Source: Pyrenochaeta sp. MPI-SDFR-AT-0127
Lineage: Eukaryota; Ascomycota; Dothideomycetes; Pleosporales; Cucurbitariaceae
Direction of reading: 5' to 3'
Assembly: GCA_020747015.1 (NCBI GenBank)
Contig: JAGTJM010000001.1
Coordinates: 1,302,001 to 1,366,000, forward strand
DNA length: 64,000 nt
Part shown: positions 12,449-24,194 of the stretch, piece after piece
Layout: each line of letters begins with the position of its first letter
Numbering within the stretch: position 1 is the first letter of the stretch
Translations under genes and position numbers: made by a program
The notes under the pieces: generated by a model
What the model saw: the letters and a program-made list of their open reading frames with translations, nothing else
Told to the model about the DNA's origin: nothing
Databases searched by the model: none

Positions 12449-13403
12449 AAAGATGCCCCTTTTGCAAATAATGAAACGAATTCATTCCCTTCTTTTTATG
12501 AGGAAGGCGCATCAGGCCCAGATCGATAGGGACAGGGTAGAAAGCATGTCTTGAAGAATTAGCGTTACTCCTCACTCTCCAATTTTGTCCCCCATTCTAG
12601 TCTCCCTTCTCTCTTGTGCCCAAAGGAGACTACAACATTACATCCAATACCGCGAACCGCCGTAATTCCAACACTCATAATCTCCAAATTCAAGTCGGCT
12701 TAACTCGACAAAAGTATTACTAGACTAACGTTTTCAGCTCGCTACAAGCTTTGCTCCTGTTCGCCAACGACGAACTGTCTTACGTGGGGGCCAAATCCGC
12801 CACATGCAACATCACAGAGCAATCACCGGCGCCAAATCATCGTGTCGAGGGGAAGCTATAATTAGAGTGTCTTGGAGGACCTCATGTTCAACATGTATTT
12901 GGTCATGTCTCGGGTGCCCGTCTTGCGTGTAATATCAAAGTCTCAGCGCGAGTGGAGGCTGTGAAGAACACTATATCGGTTGTTGAAACGAGATGTGCAA
13001 GCTAGCAGGGTGATGGAAATGCGTCTTTGTAGTTGGATAGGAAGACGAAGACGGAGCTAGCGGATATGGCGTTGTGTAGACTGCCCTGGGACTGGGATGA
13101 GGGGTGTATGGTATAGTCTGTGTCTGTATCCTATGGGCGAAGTTAGCGGGGAGCGGGAGAAGGCTAATGCTAGTTCGTTTACGCTACGTGAGAATATAAG
13201 ATATATAGCATGTGCTACAATGTAGGTAGGACGAATTAGGTTTGTCAAGTTAGAACTAGCACACACCCTACCACTTCTAACACATCAAGACCCCGCTTCC
13301 AAGTCGCATAGCCTACTATCTATCTTACTTCTTTCCTTCATCCTTGTCGTGCCTGTCAAATATCCATCCACGACATCGATTCCTGCCAGCAACATCTCTC
13401 ACA
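12449..13403. other. Intergenic, no gene seen
   Basis: This is the 3' flank of the SMP-30 gene followed by unstructured DNA. No ORF has a family resemblance or believable splice sites. A pyrimidine-rich stretch at about 13320-13400 precedes the small secreted ORF. Confidence 0.5.
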
Positions 13404-13541
13404 ATGCATGTTCCAACGCTTACCCTCCTCCTCACCACAATCCTCTTGGCAACTGCTTCCGCTCTCCCCGTAGAAGCAGCATCCGCCGTCTCAGACGACA
13501 CATCTGACATCGTCATCGGCTCACTCACCCCGCCCTCCTAG
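13404..13541 (+). CDS. Candidate small secreted protein, 45 aa
   Basis: A single ATG ORF of 45 residues in a good start context (cacaATG), preceded by a pyrimidine-rich leader. Residues 1-20 form a textbook signal peptide: MHVPT, a Leu/Thr-rich hydrophobic core, then ATASA before LPVE, a likely cleavage site. The mature part would be only about 25 residues, acidic and without Cys, ending in a TAG. It could be a tiny secreted peptide, the first exon of a longer gene, or chance. No family is recognised. Confidence 0.35.
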   Translation: MHVPTLTLLLTTILLATASALPVEAASAVSDDTSDIVIGSLTPPS

Positions 13542-14841
13542 TGCAGTTGTCTCTCCAGGACTGAATGGAGTGGTAGGCTGGCGGCGGCAGGATAAACTGG
13601 AAGAAGGGACTGTGAATAGAAATATGGTTTGGCCAGCCTGCGAAACGGAAGAAATTTTCTATCATATAACTGGAGTTTACGTTGTGGGGGCGTGTCTTTA
13701 CGGGAGTACACTTGCAGTGTGACTGCGTGCAGGGTTGTTAGCACAATAGTGAGTGGAAAACGTAGGACTGACAAAATGCCTTGAACAATCCGAGTCTGGG
13801 TAAGAGATTCTTGGTTGAGAAGAAGCAATACCTCTATCAAATCAAATCCCGGTCGCCAGCTTTGTTACCTACGTGGCGTGTTATCCCCAATTTTTTTTGT
13901 GAGGTCGTTGGTGAATTTAAGGATACCACGAGCAATGCATAAATGAAGTACACTCGCATACTCATCAGATATTTTCAATTGGCAAAGATCTTTCGCTGTG
14001 GATTTCTCTTCGGTGGGTTTTCTGCTTTTTATCAACCACTTGCTGCCTTTCGACGATGAAGCGCGTTTCGTGTCCAATACCCAAATTTCAAACAAACAAG
14101 AGCATGCTATCTTATAGTGAATACCCCTTTGTTCAAGAAAGTCTGCTGTTGTGCAGAGTAGGCAAACTACTGCCTAGGTTGAAATGCATCTGCATAGCCA
14201 TGCACCAACATCAACGGATGTATCAGAAATCGGTTGCTGATTGCTAGTACACCATATGTTCGCATTTTTGTTTTCGCACGGTTGATACTTGTTGCAGTAT
14301 GAGATTTGCAGATTTCGTACTTGTACAGACTTTGGGCGTGCGGTGCTCGGGGAACTGGAGCTCAACCAGAGACAGAACTCTCTGGGGTAGGAGTGTTCAA
14401 AATATGAACCAACAATTTCTCCACTGGTATTGAACGGGTTTCCTGTATTTTCAGTGCTCTCGTAATCGCCCATATCACAAAATGATAGTCACTCTTGAGG
14501 ACTTCGAATCACAGAGTACGAGAATCAGTCAACGCTTTTCAACACTGTAGTCCTTCACGGCCACAGTCGGATGACACAAGGGCAAGGTATTAGTGGTAAC
14601 TGTATATCTACTTGCGTTATTTTTGGCAATCTATGATTACCAGAAAATGTCCGCGGAGGACTACAATGACTGTTCAGGGGACCCCACCAAGAGCCATAAA
14701 TTTCGAAGGTAAGGAGCTCCTTCTACATTTCTTTACTTTGACCCCACCTGTAGTGTTTTTTAAGCCCTACACGAATGAAGAGCACTTTCTCATTCTGATT
14801 AATTTTTCTATATATTGTTATTAATTTTGAAACTTGCCAAA
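13542..14841. other. Intergenic, no gene seen
   Basis: No supportable coding sequence. Short ORFs on both strands lack start context, domains or plausible introns. It ends at the 5' end of the tRNA gene. Confidence 0.5.
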
Positions 14842-14927
14842 GCGAGCGTAGTCTAGCGGTTATGATGTCTGCTTTACATGAGTAATGTGAAGCGCAGAAG
14901 GTCGGGAGTTCGATCCTCCCCGCTCGT
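14842..14927 (+). tRNA. tRNA-Val(UAC) with a 14-nt intron
   Basis: The cloverleaf folds by eye. The acceptor stem is GCGAGCG with CGCTCGT (one G-U pair at the end). The D arm is GTC with GAT around an AGCGGTTAT-type loop. The anticodon stem is TCTGC with GCAGA. The T arm is GGGAG-TTCGATC-CTCCC, after a 5-nt variable loop. The anticodon loop reads TTTACA...C with anticodon TAC, decoding valine GUA (and possibly other GUN) codons. A 14-nt intron (14879-14892) sits after position 37, the standard place for eukaryotic tRNA introns. The mature tRNA would be 72 nt before CCA. A T-run 8 bases after the gene is a likely Pol III terminator. Confidence 0.93.
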
Positions 14928-15856
14928 AAGCATCATTTTTTGCATCTTCTTGTTCTTTTTTGTCTTTTTCTGCGAGCAAGCCACATACCCTCCTCTCGTG
15001 TCCCCACCCCGGCCATGACGGTGTTCTTCGTTTTATCAATGCAATCCAGCTAGATAGCACCACCCCATTGTTCTGCGAGGCCGTCGTCGGACTTGTGGTC
15101 TATTCGTCTCTTTGCAGCCCCAAGCTAAGCCAACCACACCGCCCTGGGCTGTTCTCGCTAGAGTTCCCACTACTGTGCGGGCATGGTGGGTCACTAGGAC
15201 ATGCATGACGGCTGCATTAGAACGCGTTTCAAAGTGTCCACCATGCAAGGCGACGGATTTTGGGCTTTTTCATTCCTGGGGGGTTGAGAAGGATAGAGCT
15301 TGTAATGGAGATATATATGCTCTAATTTTACATTTCAACATATTGCACCATTCGTGCAGTCATGGGTTGTGTAGTGTACGTCTAAGTCGTCTTGTGTACG
15401 ATGACGGGAACGGGCGCTGATTCGAATCCAGGTAGTGGTTATCACTTCAGATTTTGACTTCTCAATATTCTGATAACCCCGGTTCGGTAAGCACATTAAA
15501 ATGTGTACGTGCTGTGAACTTGTACTCATGATCAATTAGAACCCGGGCACGACCTCAAATCATCTTTTTGCTCGTGCGCCTCTATTGAGACTGGGCTTCA
15601 GTTTAGTCTTCTCATCATAGACATGTGTTCATAGAATTGAGATTTTTTGTTTTCGACATTAATGTGGATTGATTGCAAAATAATGCTCCAAGAGCAAGTA
15701 TCTGATCATGTACAGATTCCCCATACTTGCAACGCCGTGCGCCTCGCTACCCAAAACAATAAGGGGATATCATAGCTGCAAGTAACTCACAACGCCAAAC
15801 ACCATTAAACTGAATCAATGCTTGCGAAGAGCAATGCAGAATGCCAATGTGTAGTC
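14928..15856. other. Intergenic, tRNA flank
   Basis: It starts with T-runs at about 14935-14970 (Pol III termination). No coding or RNA feature is supported in the rest. The last 60 bases are the 3' flank of the minus-strand Cys-rich gene. Confidence 0.5.
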
Positions 15857-16589
15857 TTACCACCAACGCCTTGAGTTCCGTCCACTGGTAGCACACTGCA
15901 AACAATGCCTCCTCGTTGAGACTACCGCACAAGTCCCGCAAACATTCTTCCCGCAGTCGTTGCACGCAAACGAATCGCCTACCACCGCTCCGCCCATATC
16001 CATATCAATGTCCACGTCCATGCTGTCCGTCCCGCTCTGCAGTGGTGTGTCGCAATCCTCACAGCGTGGCGCATTTGATGCTTCCTGATGATGTACTGGA
16101 GTGGAGACGAAGATGGGCTGCACAGGAGGCGCGGGTAGCTGCTTCCAGAAAGAATGCAGCGTTGACTTTTGTGGCTTGGATGTGACTAGAGCGGGTTCTT
16201 GGAAAGGAACTGGATCGGAAGGAATTGGCGAGGCTTGTGGTTGATTGCGTTGTGCAGCGAATAGCTTGTTCAAGGTATTTTCTGAGCATTGTTAGCATCA
16301 TATCCCTCTTGCAAATCATATCCAGCATAGACGTACCGTGTATGGCGCGCTCATCTGGTCGGTTATCGCGGAAGCGTTTACGCGTCCGGTTGCCCCAATC
16401 GCTGCTCTTAACTCGGCTTGCGCTCGTAAAGTCCCAAGCATTTGACCTTGACGCTGTGTCGATATCCATAGCGCCGTCAAAATGCTGAGGGAATGGTGTT
16501 GGTGATTGCGCATCTGGTGTTGAAACGGCTCCAAAGCTGGAGATCGATAGCGGCGAGTCGTCCATAGAGCGCTTGCGCTTGAAACCCAT
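15857..16589 (-). CDS. Uncharacterised protein with C-terminal Cys-rich zinc-binding region
   Basis: Exons 16589-16337 and 16281-15857 (55-nt intron, GTACGT donor, CTAAC branch) encode 225 residues. The N-terminus is MGFKRKRSMDDSPLS, and a second basic patch (NRTRKRFRDNRP) lies at about residue 70; both resemble nuclear localisation signals. The middle is Pro/Gln-rich and disordered. The last 55 residues carry paired cysteines in the order CEDC, then an acidic Met-Asp spacer, then CNDC, CGTC and a final CLQC before a basic tail. That pattern could bind two zincs. I do not recognise a named domain. A nuclear role is only suggested by the basic patches. Gene structure is well supported, function unknown. 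Confidence 0.75.
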
Positions 16590-17215
16590 GGTGTAGGCTA
16601 ATGATAATGGTATGGAGAGTGTTTGGTATAGTGATAGAGCGCACAATATCAACTTCGTGGATGGAGTGAATGGTTGTGGAGGAGGAATGGCGAGACGGGA
16701 TGGATTGCAGGTGATGATGCGAATGGTGGCTGGCCCGACGCGTCCATTGTCGAGACGCGCTCGCGTGCTGTGGGGTAAAGCACTTAACACCCCAAACCCA
16801 CTTCTGTGTTCGTCTTCGCAGAGGTTCAATCGTCAATGATATAATGTTATAAGTTAGTACAAATACTTACCTTCTCCTTGTGTCTTCAAGGTGCCCATGC
16901 CCTTGCATACTGCTTCAATAGATATCAAAGCTATGTAGAGTTGGTGGATCAACCTATTCTTCAACGGATGACGGCAACGAGACAGAACTTCGAAGATGAT
17001 CAGGAGAACATGCTGCATGCTGATATTCTGAAGTATTTGGGGCAAATGTCTCAGTATAGCAGGATTACGTTGGTTGCACGCAAGGCGTTCGTACCCCACT
17101 GAAGCTACCCCGCGAGACACTCCCCCTCCACCTTCCGTACACATCCTCACGATACAAACATCAAGTGATCTTCTGCAAGCACTGGACTTATACGCCTGTC
17201 TTCTATCAATTCAAG
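16590..17215. other. Intergenic between divergent genes
   Basis: Shared upstream region of the Cys-rich gene (-) and the Memo gene (+). A 74-codon ORF at 16878-17102 (+) is open but has no ATG and no recognisable domain, so I do not call it. Confidence 0.5.
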
Positions 17216-18384
17216 ATGGTGACCCGCAAAGCTTCACATGCAGGTTCCTGGTACACAGATAATGGGCAACTCCTCTCACAACAGCTTGATGGCTGGCTAG
17301 CAGCAGTACCCACCTCAACCACACCTATCGGCTCTGCATCGTCTCAGCAAGGCCAAGTCTCGATACCGACGGCAAATGCTCGAGCTATCATTGCACCGTA
17401 GGCCATGTCTAGGAAACTGTGGAGAGGGTACAGGCTCATGAACAAGCAGGCACGCTGGATACTCTTATTCCGGGCCTGCTGCTGCATGGGCCTATAAGAG
17501 CGCTGACTGGGCAAATGCGTACATCACACTCGTTCTACTGCACTCCTCATACAGGGTTGATGGTACTATAGAAAACGCGTCTTCCTGCTCGGGCCGTCAC
17601 ACCACCACTACCTCACCGGCGCCGCTACTACGGGCTGCACAAACTACTCTACACCCCTCGGCGACCTCACGGTAGACATTGCATTTGTAAACAAGATCAA
17701 ACAGGAATGGAGCCTAGACACCATGTCTAGGAGTGTAGACGAGGACGAGCATAGCTTGGAAATGCACCTCCCATATATCTACAAGATGCTCTCTTTGTAC
17801 TCATCCCCAGGGACTCCCCATATTTCCTCTCCCCCCGCTGATAATACCATAACAGAAAGAACCCAGCTTTCCAATCCAATCCCTCGTCCATCCCACTCAT
17901 ACCCATTATGGTCGGCAACACAGACCCGTCCACCGAATCCCACTACGGCACCCTCCTCGCTCCCTATCTCTCCGACCCAGCCAACCTCTTCGTCATCTCC
18001 TCCGACTTCTGCCACTGGGGTTCCCGCTTCCGGTATACATACTACCAACCCGCCGACAACAACTCGGCTGCTACACAGCTGAATTCGCGCTCCCGCGTGC
18101 CGTCAAACTACCCAATACATGAGAGCATCGCGGCGGTGGATCAGGAGAGCATGGATGCCGTGGAGAGTGGAGAGCATAGGTTGTTTTTGGAGCAGCTGAA
18201 GGAGACGGGTAACACGGTGTGTGGGCGGCATCCGATTGGGGTGTTTATGGCCGCTGTGGAGAAGGCTGAGGCATTGGGGGAAGGGAAAGGGAGGTTCAAG
18301 TTTGTTCGGTATGAGAGAAGTAGTTTGGTCGAGGAGGTGAGGGATAGCAGTGTATCTTATTGCAGTGCTTTTGCCGTGCTGTAG
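17216..18384 (+). CDS. mho1: Memo family protein (MEMO1/Mho1)
   Basis: Four exons, 17216-17397, 17450-17518, 17572-17796 and 17856-18384, give 334 residues with every join in frame; introns are 52, 53 and 59 nt. Conserved Memo motifs appear in order: KASHAGSWY at the N-terminus, IIAPHAGYSYSGP, LLGPSHHHYL, DEDEHSLEMHLPYIY, IPLIPIMVGN, VISSDFCHWGSRFRY, CGRHPIGV and SSVSYCSAFAV at the end. The fold resembles LigB-type extradiol dioxygenases, with His in HAG, SHH, EMH and FCH near the pocket. Human MEMO1 is tied to cell migration and redox/iron handling, and the yeast homologue is YJR008W. The last intron uses an AACAG acceptor at 17855; the nearby CCCAG at 17866 would break the frame. It is convergent with the AAA+ ATPase gene, 169 bp apart. 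Confidence 0.9.
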
Positions 18385-18553
18385 GCATGCCGGACGTAGG
18401 CTCTGGTAGAGGCAGACGAGGTTCACGATTAATATCACAGGTGAGCGAACCGAAAGTGCATGGTACCAGATATATGTTAGTTTTAGTAGACATGCTATAT
18501 ACGCAGGAAACGCCATGTGCCATCATATCAAAGCACAACCCCAACTCCCAAAG

Positions 18554-20167
18554 TTACCTACCCGGATGGAATCCCCTGCCTGGGTACTGACCTGGGTGCT
18601 TCATACGCCTACCATGCAACACGGCGTCAAGTTCATCTCTGAATTTGCTCGGGCTTCTCTCCTTATCATCCACTACATTGCCAAACCAATCAGCAAACTT
18701 TGGCGCACTCTTCTCCGCTTCGCCCTCCATCTCCTCCCTCAGAATCTTGACTTGTTTCTGAATCTCGACCCACAGCTCGAGCCTCTCGACATCTGGGTTT
18801 GTGCCTTCGCTGTCGAGTCTGGTCACGAACGCGTCTTGGTTCACCTGTGTCATTGGGTCGAGCGGCCCAGCCCAGCGCTCCGACTCACGCTCTGCATCGT
18901 TGATGTCCTGGCCGCCTCGTGCAGCAATGGCGAGAAGAGAGGCAACAAAAGCTTCCTGCATGTACGCAAAGGAGAACTTGTCTGTGATCTCTGCAATCTT
19001 GGTGCATAAACTGTCTGGGAAATCAAGATCCTTGTTGTCCGCAAGCTTTCCCTGCCAGAACTTGGCGTACAGGACGCGCTCATCAAAGCTAGGGTTTGGG
19101 AAGTAGTACTTCCTATCGAAGCGGCTGGGCCTCTTCGCAATACCTGGGTCCAGTCTGTCAAGATGATTGGTGGAACCCACCATCAGAATGCCATCGTTCG
19201 ACTTGAGACCGTCGACTTCATTGAGGAAGTATGAGCGCACGCTGTCATTGACAATCGAGTCTAGATCCTCAAAGACGAGGTAGCAGGGAGCTTGTTCTCG
19301 GGCTTTGCTGAAGATTTGCTGGATCGAGTACTCTGGACCCGCATAGGAGGAAAGGGTGCGCACGTAGAGCGTTGGAACGGAAATACGCGAGTCTTCATCC
19401 GCACCACGCTGATAAAGACTGTGCATCATGGCCTTGATGCTGATGGTCTTGCCGTTTCCTGGAGGGCCATAGTAGATGATGCCTCTCTTCCAAGGCACCT
19501 TCAACTTCTGGTACGTGTCCTGCCCATCGAAGAAGTTCTCTACGTCGGCAATAAGCGACTTCTTCATTCCCTCGTCCAAGATTACATCGTCCCAGCTGCT
19601 GTCCTTTACCGAGTCAAACAGTTGAGCGCTCTTCTGCCAGTAGCCGCCGTCGAAGACCCACACCTCATTGTGCAGCTCCACGCCCCACGTTGTAGCATCC
19701 TTGATGAGCTCATCCACCTTGTGCGGCGCATTGGTGAGGATGTAATGGTTTGTCACAATGGGCCACGATGACATGCCATCCCTCCCATCTGCAATATATA
19801 CTATGGCCTCTTGGTCTTTCCACTTGTACAAGTACTTGCCAAAGAGCACTTGCTCAATCAGGGCGCCAGGCCGCGAGTCGAGCCTTCTGGCCGGTGGGAT
19901 ATAGGAGCGCCACTTCAACCCAGCACCGTATATCGGATCTTTGACGGTATCCTCGAGAGGAGTCGCTTTGGCAAAGCCGGCCGAGGCATAGGCAAGGAGG
20001 TTGAGTCTGCCCTCGGGCGCGACAACGAGGTCGAGTTCGGGGTATTGCGTGCGAAGGGCTTCGACGAGGACGATGTCGGTGTTGACGCGTTTGGCAGACG
20101 AATGATCAAAGTACTGCAGACTGGTCAAGTCCTCGTGGGCGGTGACGTTGAAGCTGTGTTCTGCCAT
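18554..20167 (-). CDS. AAA+ ATPase, BCS1-like/uncharacterised family
   Basis: Single exon, 537 residues from the ATG at 20167 (MAEHSFNV). The frame is open further upstream but without an ATG. The first about 195 residues are a non-ATPase region. The AAA+ module follows: Walker A GPPGNGKT with the Lys at about 240, Walker B YLVFEDLD with the acidic pair at about 300-301, sensor-1 region MVGSTNHLD, and the arginine-finger region AKRPSRFDRKYYF. The C-terminal 80 residues are charged and helical, with a Pro/Gly-rich basic tail. The layout resembles fungal AAA proteins related to BCS1-type or YjoB-type ATPases. There is no clear transmembrane helix at the N-terminus, so a mitochondrial Bcs1 role is not assured. 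ATP-driven remodelling of some protein complex is inferred. Confidence 0.88.
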   Translation of the reverse strand: MAEHSFNVTAHEDLTSLQYFDHSSAKRVNTDIVLVEALRTQYPELDLVVAPEGRLNLLAYASAGFAKATPLEDTVKDPIYGAGLKWRSYIPPARRLDSRPGALIEQVLFGKYLYKWKDQEAIVYIADGRDGMSSWPIVTNHYILTNAPHKVDELIKDATTWGVELHNEVWVFDGGYWQKSAQLFDSVKDSSWDDVILDEGMKKSLIADVENFFDGQDTYQKLKVPWKRGIIYYGPPGNGKTISIKAMMHSLYQRGADEDSRISVPTLYVRTLSSYAGPEYSIQQIFSKAREQAPCYLVFEDLDSIVNDSVRSYFLNEVDGLKSNDGILMVGSTNHLDRLDPGIAKRPSRFDRKYYFPNPSFDERVLYAKFWQGKLADNKDLDFPDSLCTKIAEITDKFSFAYMQEAFVASLLAIAARGGQDINDAERESERWAGPLDPMTQVNQDAFVTRLDSEGTNPDVERLELWVEIQKQVKILREEMEGEAEKSAPKFADWFGNVVDDKERSPSKFRDELDAVLHGRRMKHPGQYPGRGFHPGR

Positions 20168-23136
20168 GATGTGCTGTTGGAGGCCTAACGAGGGAGCTGG
20201 ACAGCGGTTAAGGACACGATGGAGCTGTTCTCGGTGCCACAAAAAGGTCTGGGAGCTGCAAGAGATAAATGTTAATGTAGATGAGTCCACAGAATTGCCT
20301 GCAGTTGATCAATGTTGAAGCTATCGTGTCTGCCTAAACACTGCCTCAGTCAGGAGTTGCCCAGGCGTCAGATTCACGCGTGCTGGAGCCGAGTTGTCGC
20401 GAAGGATGAGCTTCCCCGCGCTAACCACAGCACCATTACGTAGCCACTCGAGCTTCTGCTTGACTCGAGCGCTCAACACCAAAAAAAAACATCGCCATGT
20501 TGCTCAGCGATGCGTTCCTATGCGACTGTCAGCGGCCAATGTTACTTATCGTTCTTGACCCCGGCACAGCCCATTGCCCATGCTTGCAGAGGTAGCGAGA
20601 TGCGCCAAGTTTACCAAGCCGGGAAGATCTGACAAGAAACGCCACTTTTTGCCCAGGGAACTGTTTGTTGCGACGTCCTTGCATCTTATCTGTCTTGAAT
20701 GCGACTGTCGAAGGCCGTCCAGAGTGTTGAAGGCCACAAGGATCTAGATACGGACCATCGGATGCCCCTTTACCAAGTCCAAAGCCGCCGTACCCTCTGC
20801 TCCATATGCAATACGGAACCCTGCGGAAGGACGAGAGTTGGTGCCGTTGTTTTGTCATCCTCGCCTTTTTGAGGCTGGCAACAAGGACGCTGTTTTGGAT
20901 CTGACGCCTTCTAGTGTGCCTCACGCAGGGACATTGCGGAGAACCCAGATCATGGTTGGCCATCCCCACATCGTGCCCGCTAGAAGCTCGCAACAGATTC
21001 AGAACACACTACGGTTCAGGGCTATGGACTACGGCGTGGGTCGGCATCTCAGCAGTGCCCACTGTACACCAATCTGCTCGAGCTGGACGTCAGTCGTGGG
21101 TTTTTTTTTACCGAGATTCAAGGAAACGGCCTTGCGCGCTAGGCATTACCAGCCTTATTGGTACAGGATTGTGAGGGGAAACCTTGATCGCAGAGTGTGG
21201 TTGGTCTGATGAGCAGACCCCGCCTCTCTTCCATTCCTCCGTCTATGTCAGGGTTGTCTGGACATGCTTGAAACCGATCTTTAAAGGGTTGTACGCGTGT
21301 AGCCATCGGCATATCAGGAGAGGGTATAGTCGACCCTGGGCACATAGAGTCGGCAAGGGTCACCGGAGAAGCTTCACAAGCAACGCCACCGCAATATATT
21401 GAAGGTGTGCGCCCGTATAGTTCGATTAGCCTAATGAGTATCGGACCGTAGGATCGTTTCCGCATTGAACAAACAGCTTTAGAGCAACCAAAACCATGGA
21501 AACCAATGAGGAATCTATGCACCCCACGAAGAGTGTGTCTCTCTCCAAGAACTGCATGAAGAACACAGAGGACCCTGTAAGATGACTTGAAGAAACTGCC
21601 AGCATCGAATCATCAATTCTGGGAAAAAATTCTGGTCAGACCTTGCAGCATCTCCACATCTCAAGTCGGCCGCGCAAGAAAACCACGGTCACGGCACGGT
21701 AGCGTGAAATTGAAACGACTTAATACCTCCCGCTGGACCGAGCAGTGAAACAGGCCAGCCTGCAGCTCAACCGTAAGCTCTGGTGAGTGGTGAGATTTTG
21801 ACATGCTCCACTCCTCGATTCCGTAAGAGCGCTCCATAATGAGCCAGGAAGCTCGCGGGATTTGCCTTTGCCAGTGCAGTAGATCCCAAAACTCTAACAA
21901 TAGCGTCTACTTTTCTGAGCAAAACTTCACTAAGATCTCGAGAGATCTGCTATAATGCAAATCGACCAAATTTGGTTCACAACGGCGATAGCAAAGTGAG
22001 GATGACGTTGTGTCGAGCTTTCTGGCTCGGTGCCGGTGGCTGAATGCCGAGGCTCTTGGGCAAAGCTTAACTTTGCACACCTCTCGCGCAATGCCATCAT
22101 CATCCCGTCCCCTCCGACAACCCCTAGTCTTCATGCGACGAAGCATTCCCGATATCTCCGGCAAAAGTGCTTACACAACTCTGGGCACGGCAGTGGCTTC
22201 TCAGATAGCGGACGATTAACAGCTGATCCGTGAGACTGTATTCACAGTATCCGCAATATCCGGCATGGCAGTTCTGAACAGAGTGATGGAACCACTGCCA
22301 GAAAACGCTGTGCATGGTTTATCCACCATTATGCTGAAAGATCCACCTCGCGTTCTACTGTGCCGAGCAACTTGAGCGTCGTGCACTAACTCCGCCAGGT
22401 GGTCCTTTGCGACCGGGGGATTACTCGTGCAGACAGTCCGCTGTCATCAAATATTGTCTAGGGGCAGTCCAACAAATACGAGCCTTTGATGGAACATACA
22501 CATCCGTGCTTAGGCTGTTGAACATTGGGACGCTTGCTCTTCGAAATCCATGTGTCATGATTCAAAGATCACGATGATGTAAGGCTTGGGGTCTGGGAGC
22601 CATCCACATCAACGCAGAAACTCCCATTTTTTCACGCGTCATCGCGTGAAAGACAGCTCATCTGAGAAGCAGAAATCCATCTGGGTCGGCTATGCACCAG
22701 TCGAATCGTTGTTGGTCGGCGTTCGTCCGCCCTCGGCAAGCTTCGTTTTGGGGTGCCGATCCACTTCGCAAGTGGCGTTTGGTTGACCACCGTTCGCTGC
22801 ACATCTGATTGATCAACAGTGGACACCCCATGCCGCTCCTTTACCCGGTCTGGAGAGATGAATATGGGGAGGGATTTGAGTGGTCCGCTTTAGCACCTTT
22901 TTGGATTCTAATTACATATCCTTAGTCGGCCGAACTAGAGCATGTGTGGCTTCCACCGCTCATGGCACACGTCGTTTGACTATGGTGCCCCTGCAACGAC
23001 TGTTGTGGACTATATGAACCCCAATCCCCCAGGATTGTCGTCCCCTTTTCCCCAGACTACTTCTCGACCATAATTGGATCCGAGTATCTGAACTCCAGTC
23101 CCTCGTCAAGCCTCGTGTACATTCATATACATCACA
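20168..23136. other. Gene-free 3-kb stretch
   Basis: No ORF with a domain or convincing gene structure is visible on either strand. Bases 20168-20500 are the AAA gene upstream region, with an A-run at 20482. The last about 200 bases are the transporter gene promoter and leader. Confidence 0.5.
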
Positions 23137-24194
23137 ATGGCGGCAGCTCGTGAGCATAACGATACCACTGTACGTCTACAACGTTTCTACAGATTGCTCC
23201 AGACCTAACAGTCATTGTAGCGTGGCCCCAGCTACGAGAAGGCCACAAACGGCACCAACACTCTGGACCATGCTCACAATGGCAATGCGACCAAGCAAAG
23301 GACGCCCTATGATTATGGCGGTAACCCTCTCGCACATGTTGCTACCAACAACTCGGATTTGCGCCTCGCTGCCTTTGGTGGTGAATTCCAGCCCGGTCTC
23401 TACAAAGCCCCGAATCGAAAGTTTGCCAACCCAGCGCCACTCGGTCTCTCAGCTTTCGCCTTGACCACCTTTGTCCTGTCATTGATCAATGTCAATACTC
23501 GCGGCATCGGCCACCCCAACATTGTCGTTGCTCTCGCGTACGGCTATGGTGGTTTGGTCCAGCTCCTTGCGGGCATGTGGTACGTACAGTGTGCAAGTGG
23601 CGAAGTGAATATAGTCTAATGAACACGATAGGGAAATGGCGGTTGGCAACACTTTTGGTGCCACTGCACTCTCCTCCTACGGTGGTTTCTGGCTTTCCTT
23701 TGCCATCATTCTTACCCCCGGTGGTTTCGAGATTGAGTCCTCGCTCGTCAAATTCGGCGAAGCTACTTTCCTCAATTCGTTCGGCTTATACCTAATGGGA
23801 TGGTTCATCTTTACCTTTATCCTCTTGCTCTGCACACTTCGGTCGACAGTCGCATTCTTCTCCCTCTTCTTTACCCTCGACTTGGCTTTCTTGCTCCTTG
23901 GTGTTGGGTACCTTCAGCACGACGGCGAGCACCCACAAAGCGGCTGCATCGTCGCTGGAGGCGCATTTGGATTGATCGCTGCGTTCCTCGCGTGGTACAA
24001 CGCGCTCGCTGGTATTGCGGATAGCTCCAACAGGTTAGTCATCTGCACATATTCACACTCTGCGAAGCACCCGCCAACATGCTTATAGTTTCTTCGTCAT
24101 CCCCGTTGCCCACTTCCCCTGGTCGGAGAAGGGCCGTGAGAGGCGCAACAAGGTCGACAACTCGGAGGCGCGTGATGCTGCTCACACAGCTTAA
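23137..24194 (+). CDS. GPR1/FUN34/YaaH family transporter (acetate/ammonia type)
   Basis: Four exons, 23137-23169, 23221-23579, 23632-24033 and 24089-24194, encode 299 residues; introns are 51, 52 and 55 nt. After a hydrophilic N-terminus the family signature NPAPLGLSAFALTTF starts the first helix at about residue 95. Six membrane helices can be followed, including ALAYGYGGLVQLLAGMWEM, the TFGATALSSYGGFWLSFA motif, LYLMGWFIFTFILLL and GCIVAGGAFGLIAAFLAWY. The tail FFVIPVAHFPW is typical. Fungal members such as Ady2/AcpA import acetate by proton symport and some affect ammonia export. The GNTFGATALSSYG motif fits acetate importers; the substrate is inferred from the family. Start chosen by Kozak-like context (atcacaATGG) and correct first-intron phase. 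Confidence 0.93.

Noticed and set aside
16878..17102. 74-codon plus-strand ORF upstream of Memo
   Set aside because: It lacks an ATG start and any domain, and lies in a shared promoter region.
17797..17866. Alternative third-intron acceptor CCCAG at 17866 in the Memo gene
   Set aside because: It puts the conserved IPLIPIMVGN stretch out of frame; AACAG at 17855 restores it.
20529..20993. 154-codon minus-strand open frame
   Set aside because: No coding signal, domain or start context; the opposite strand has a comparable ORF.
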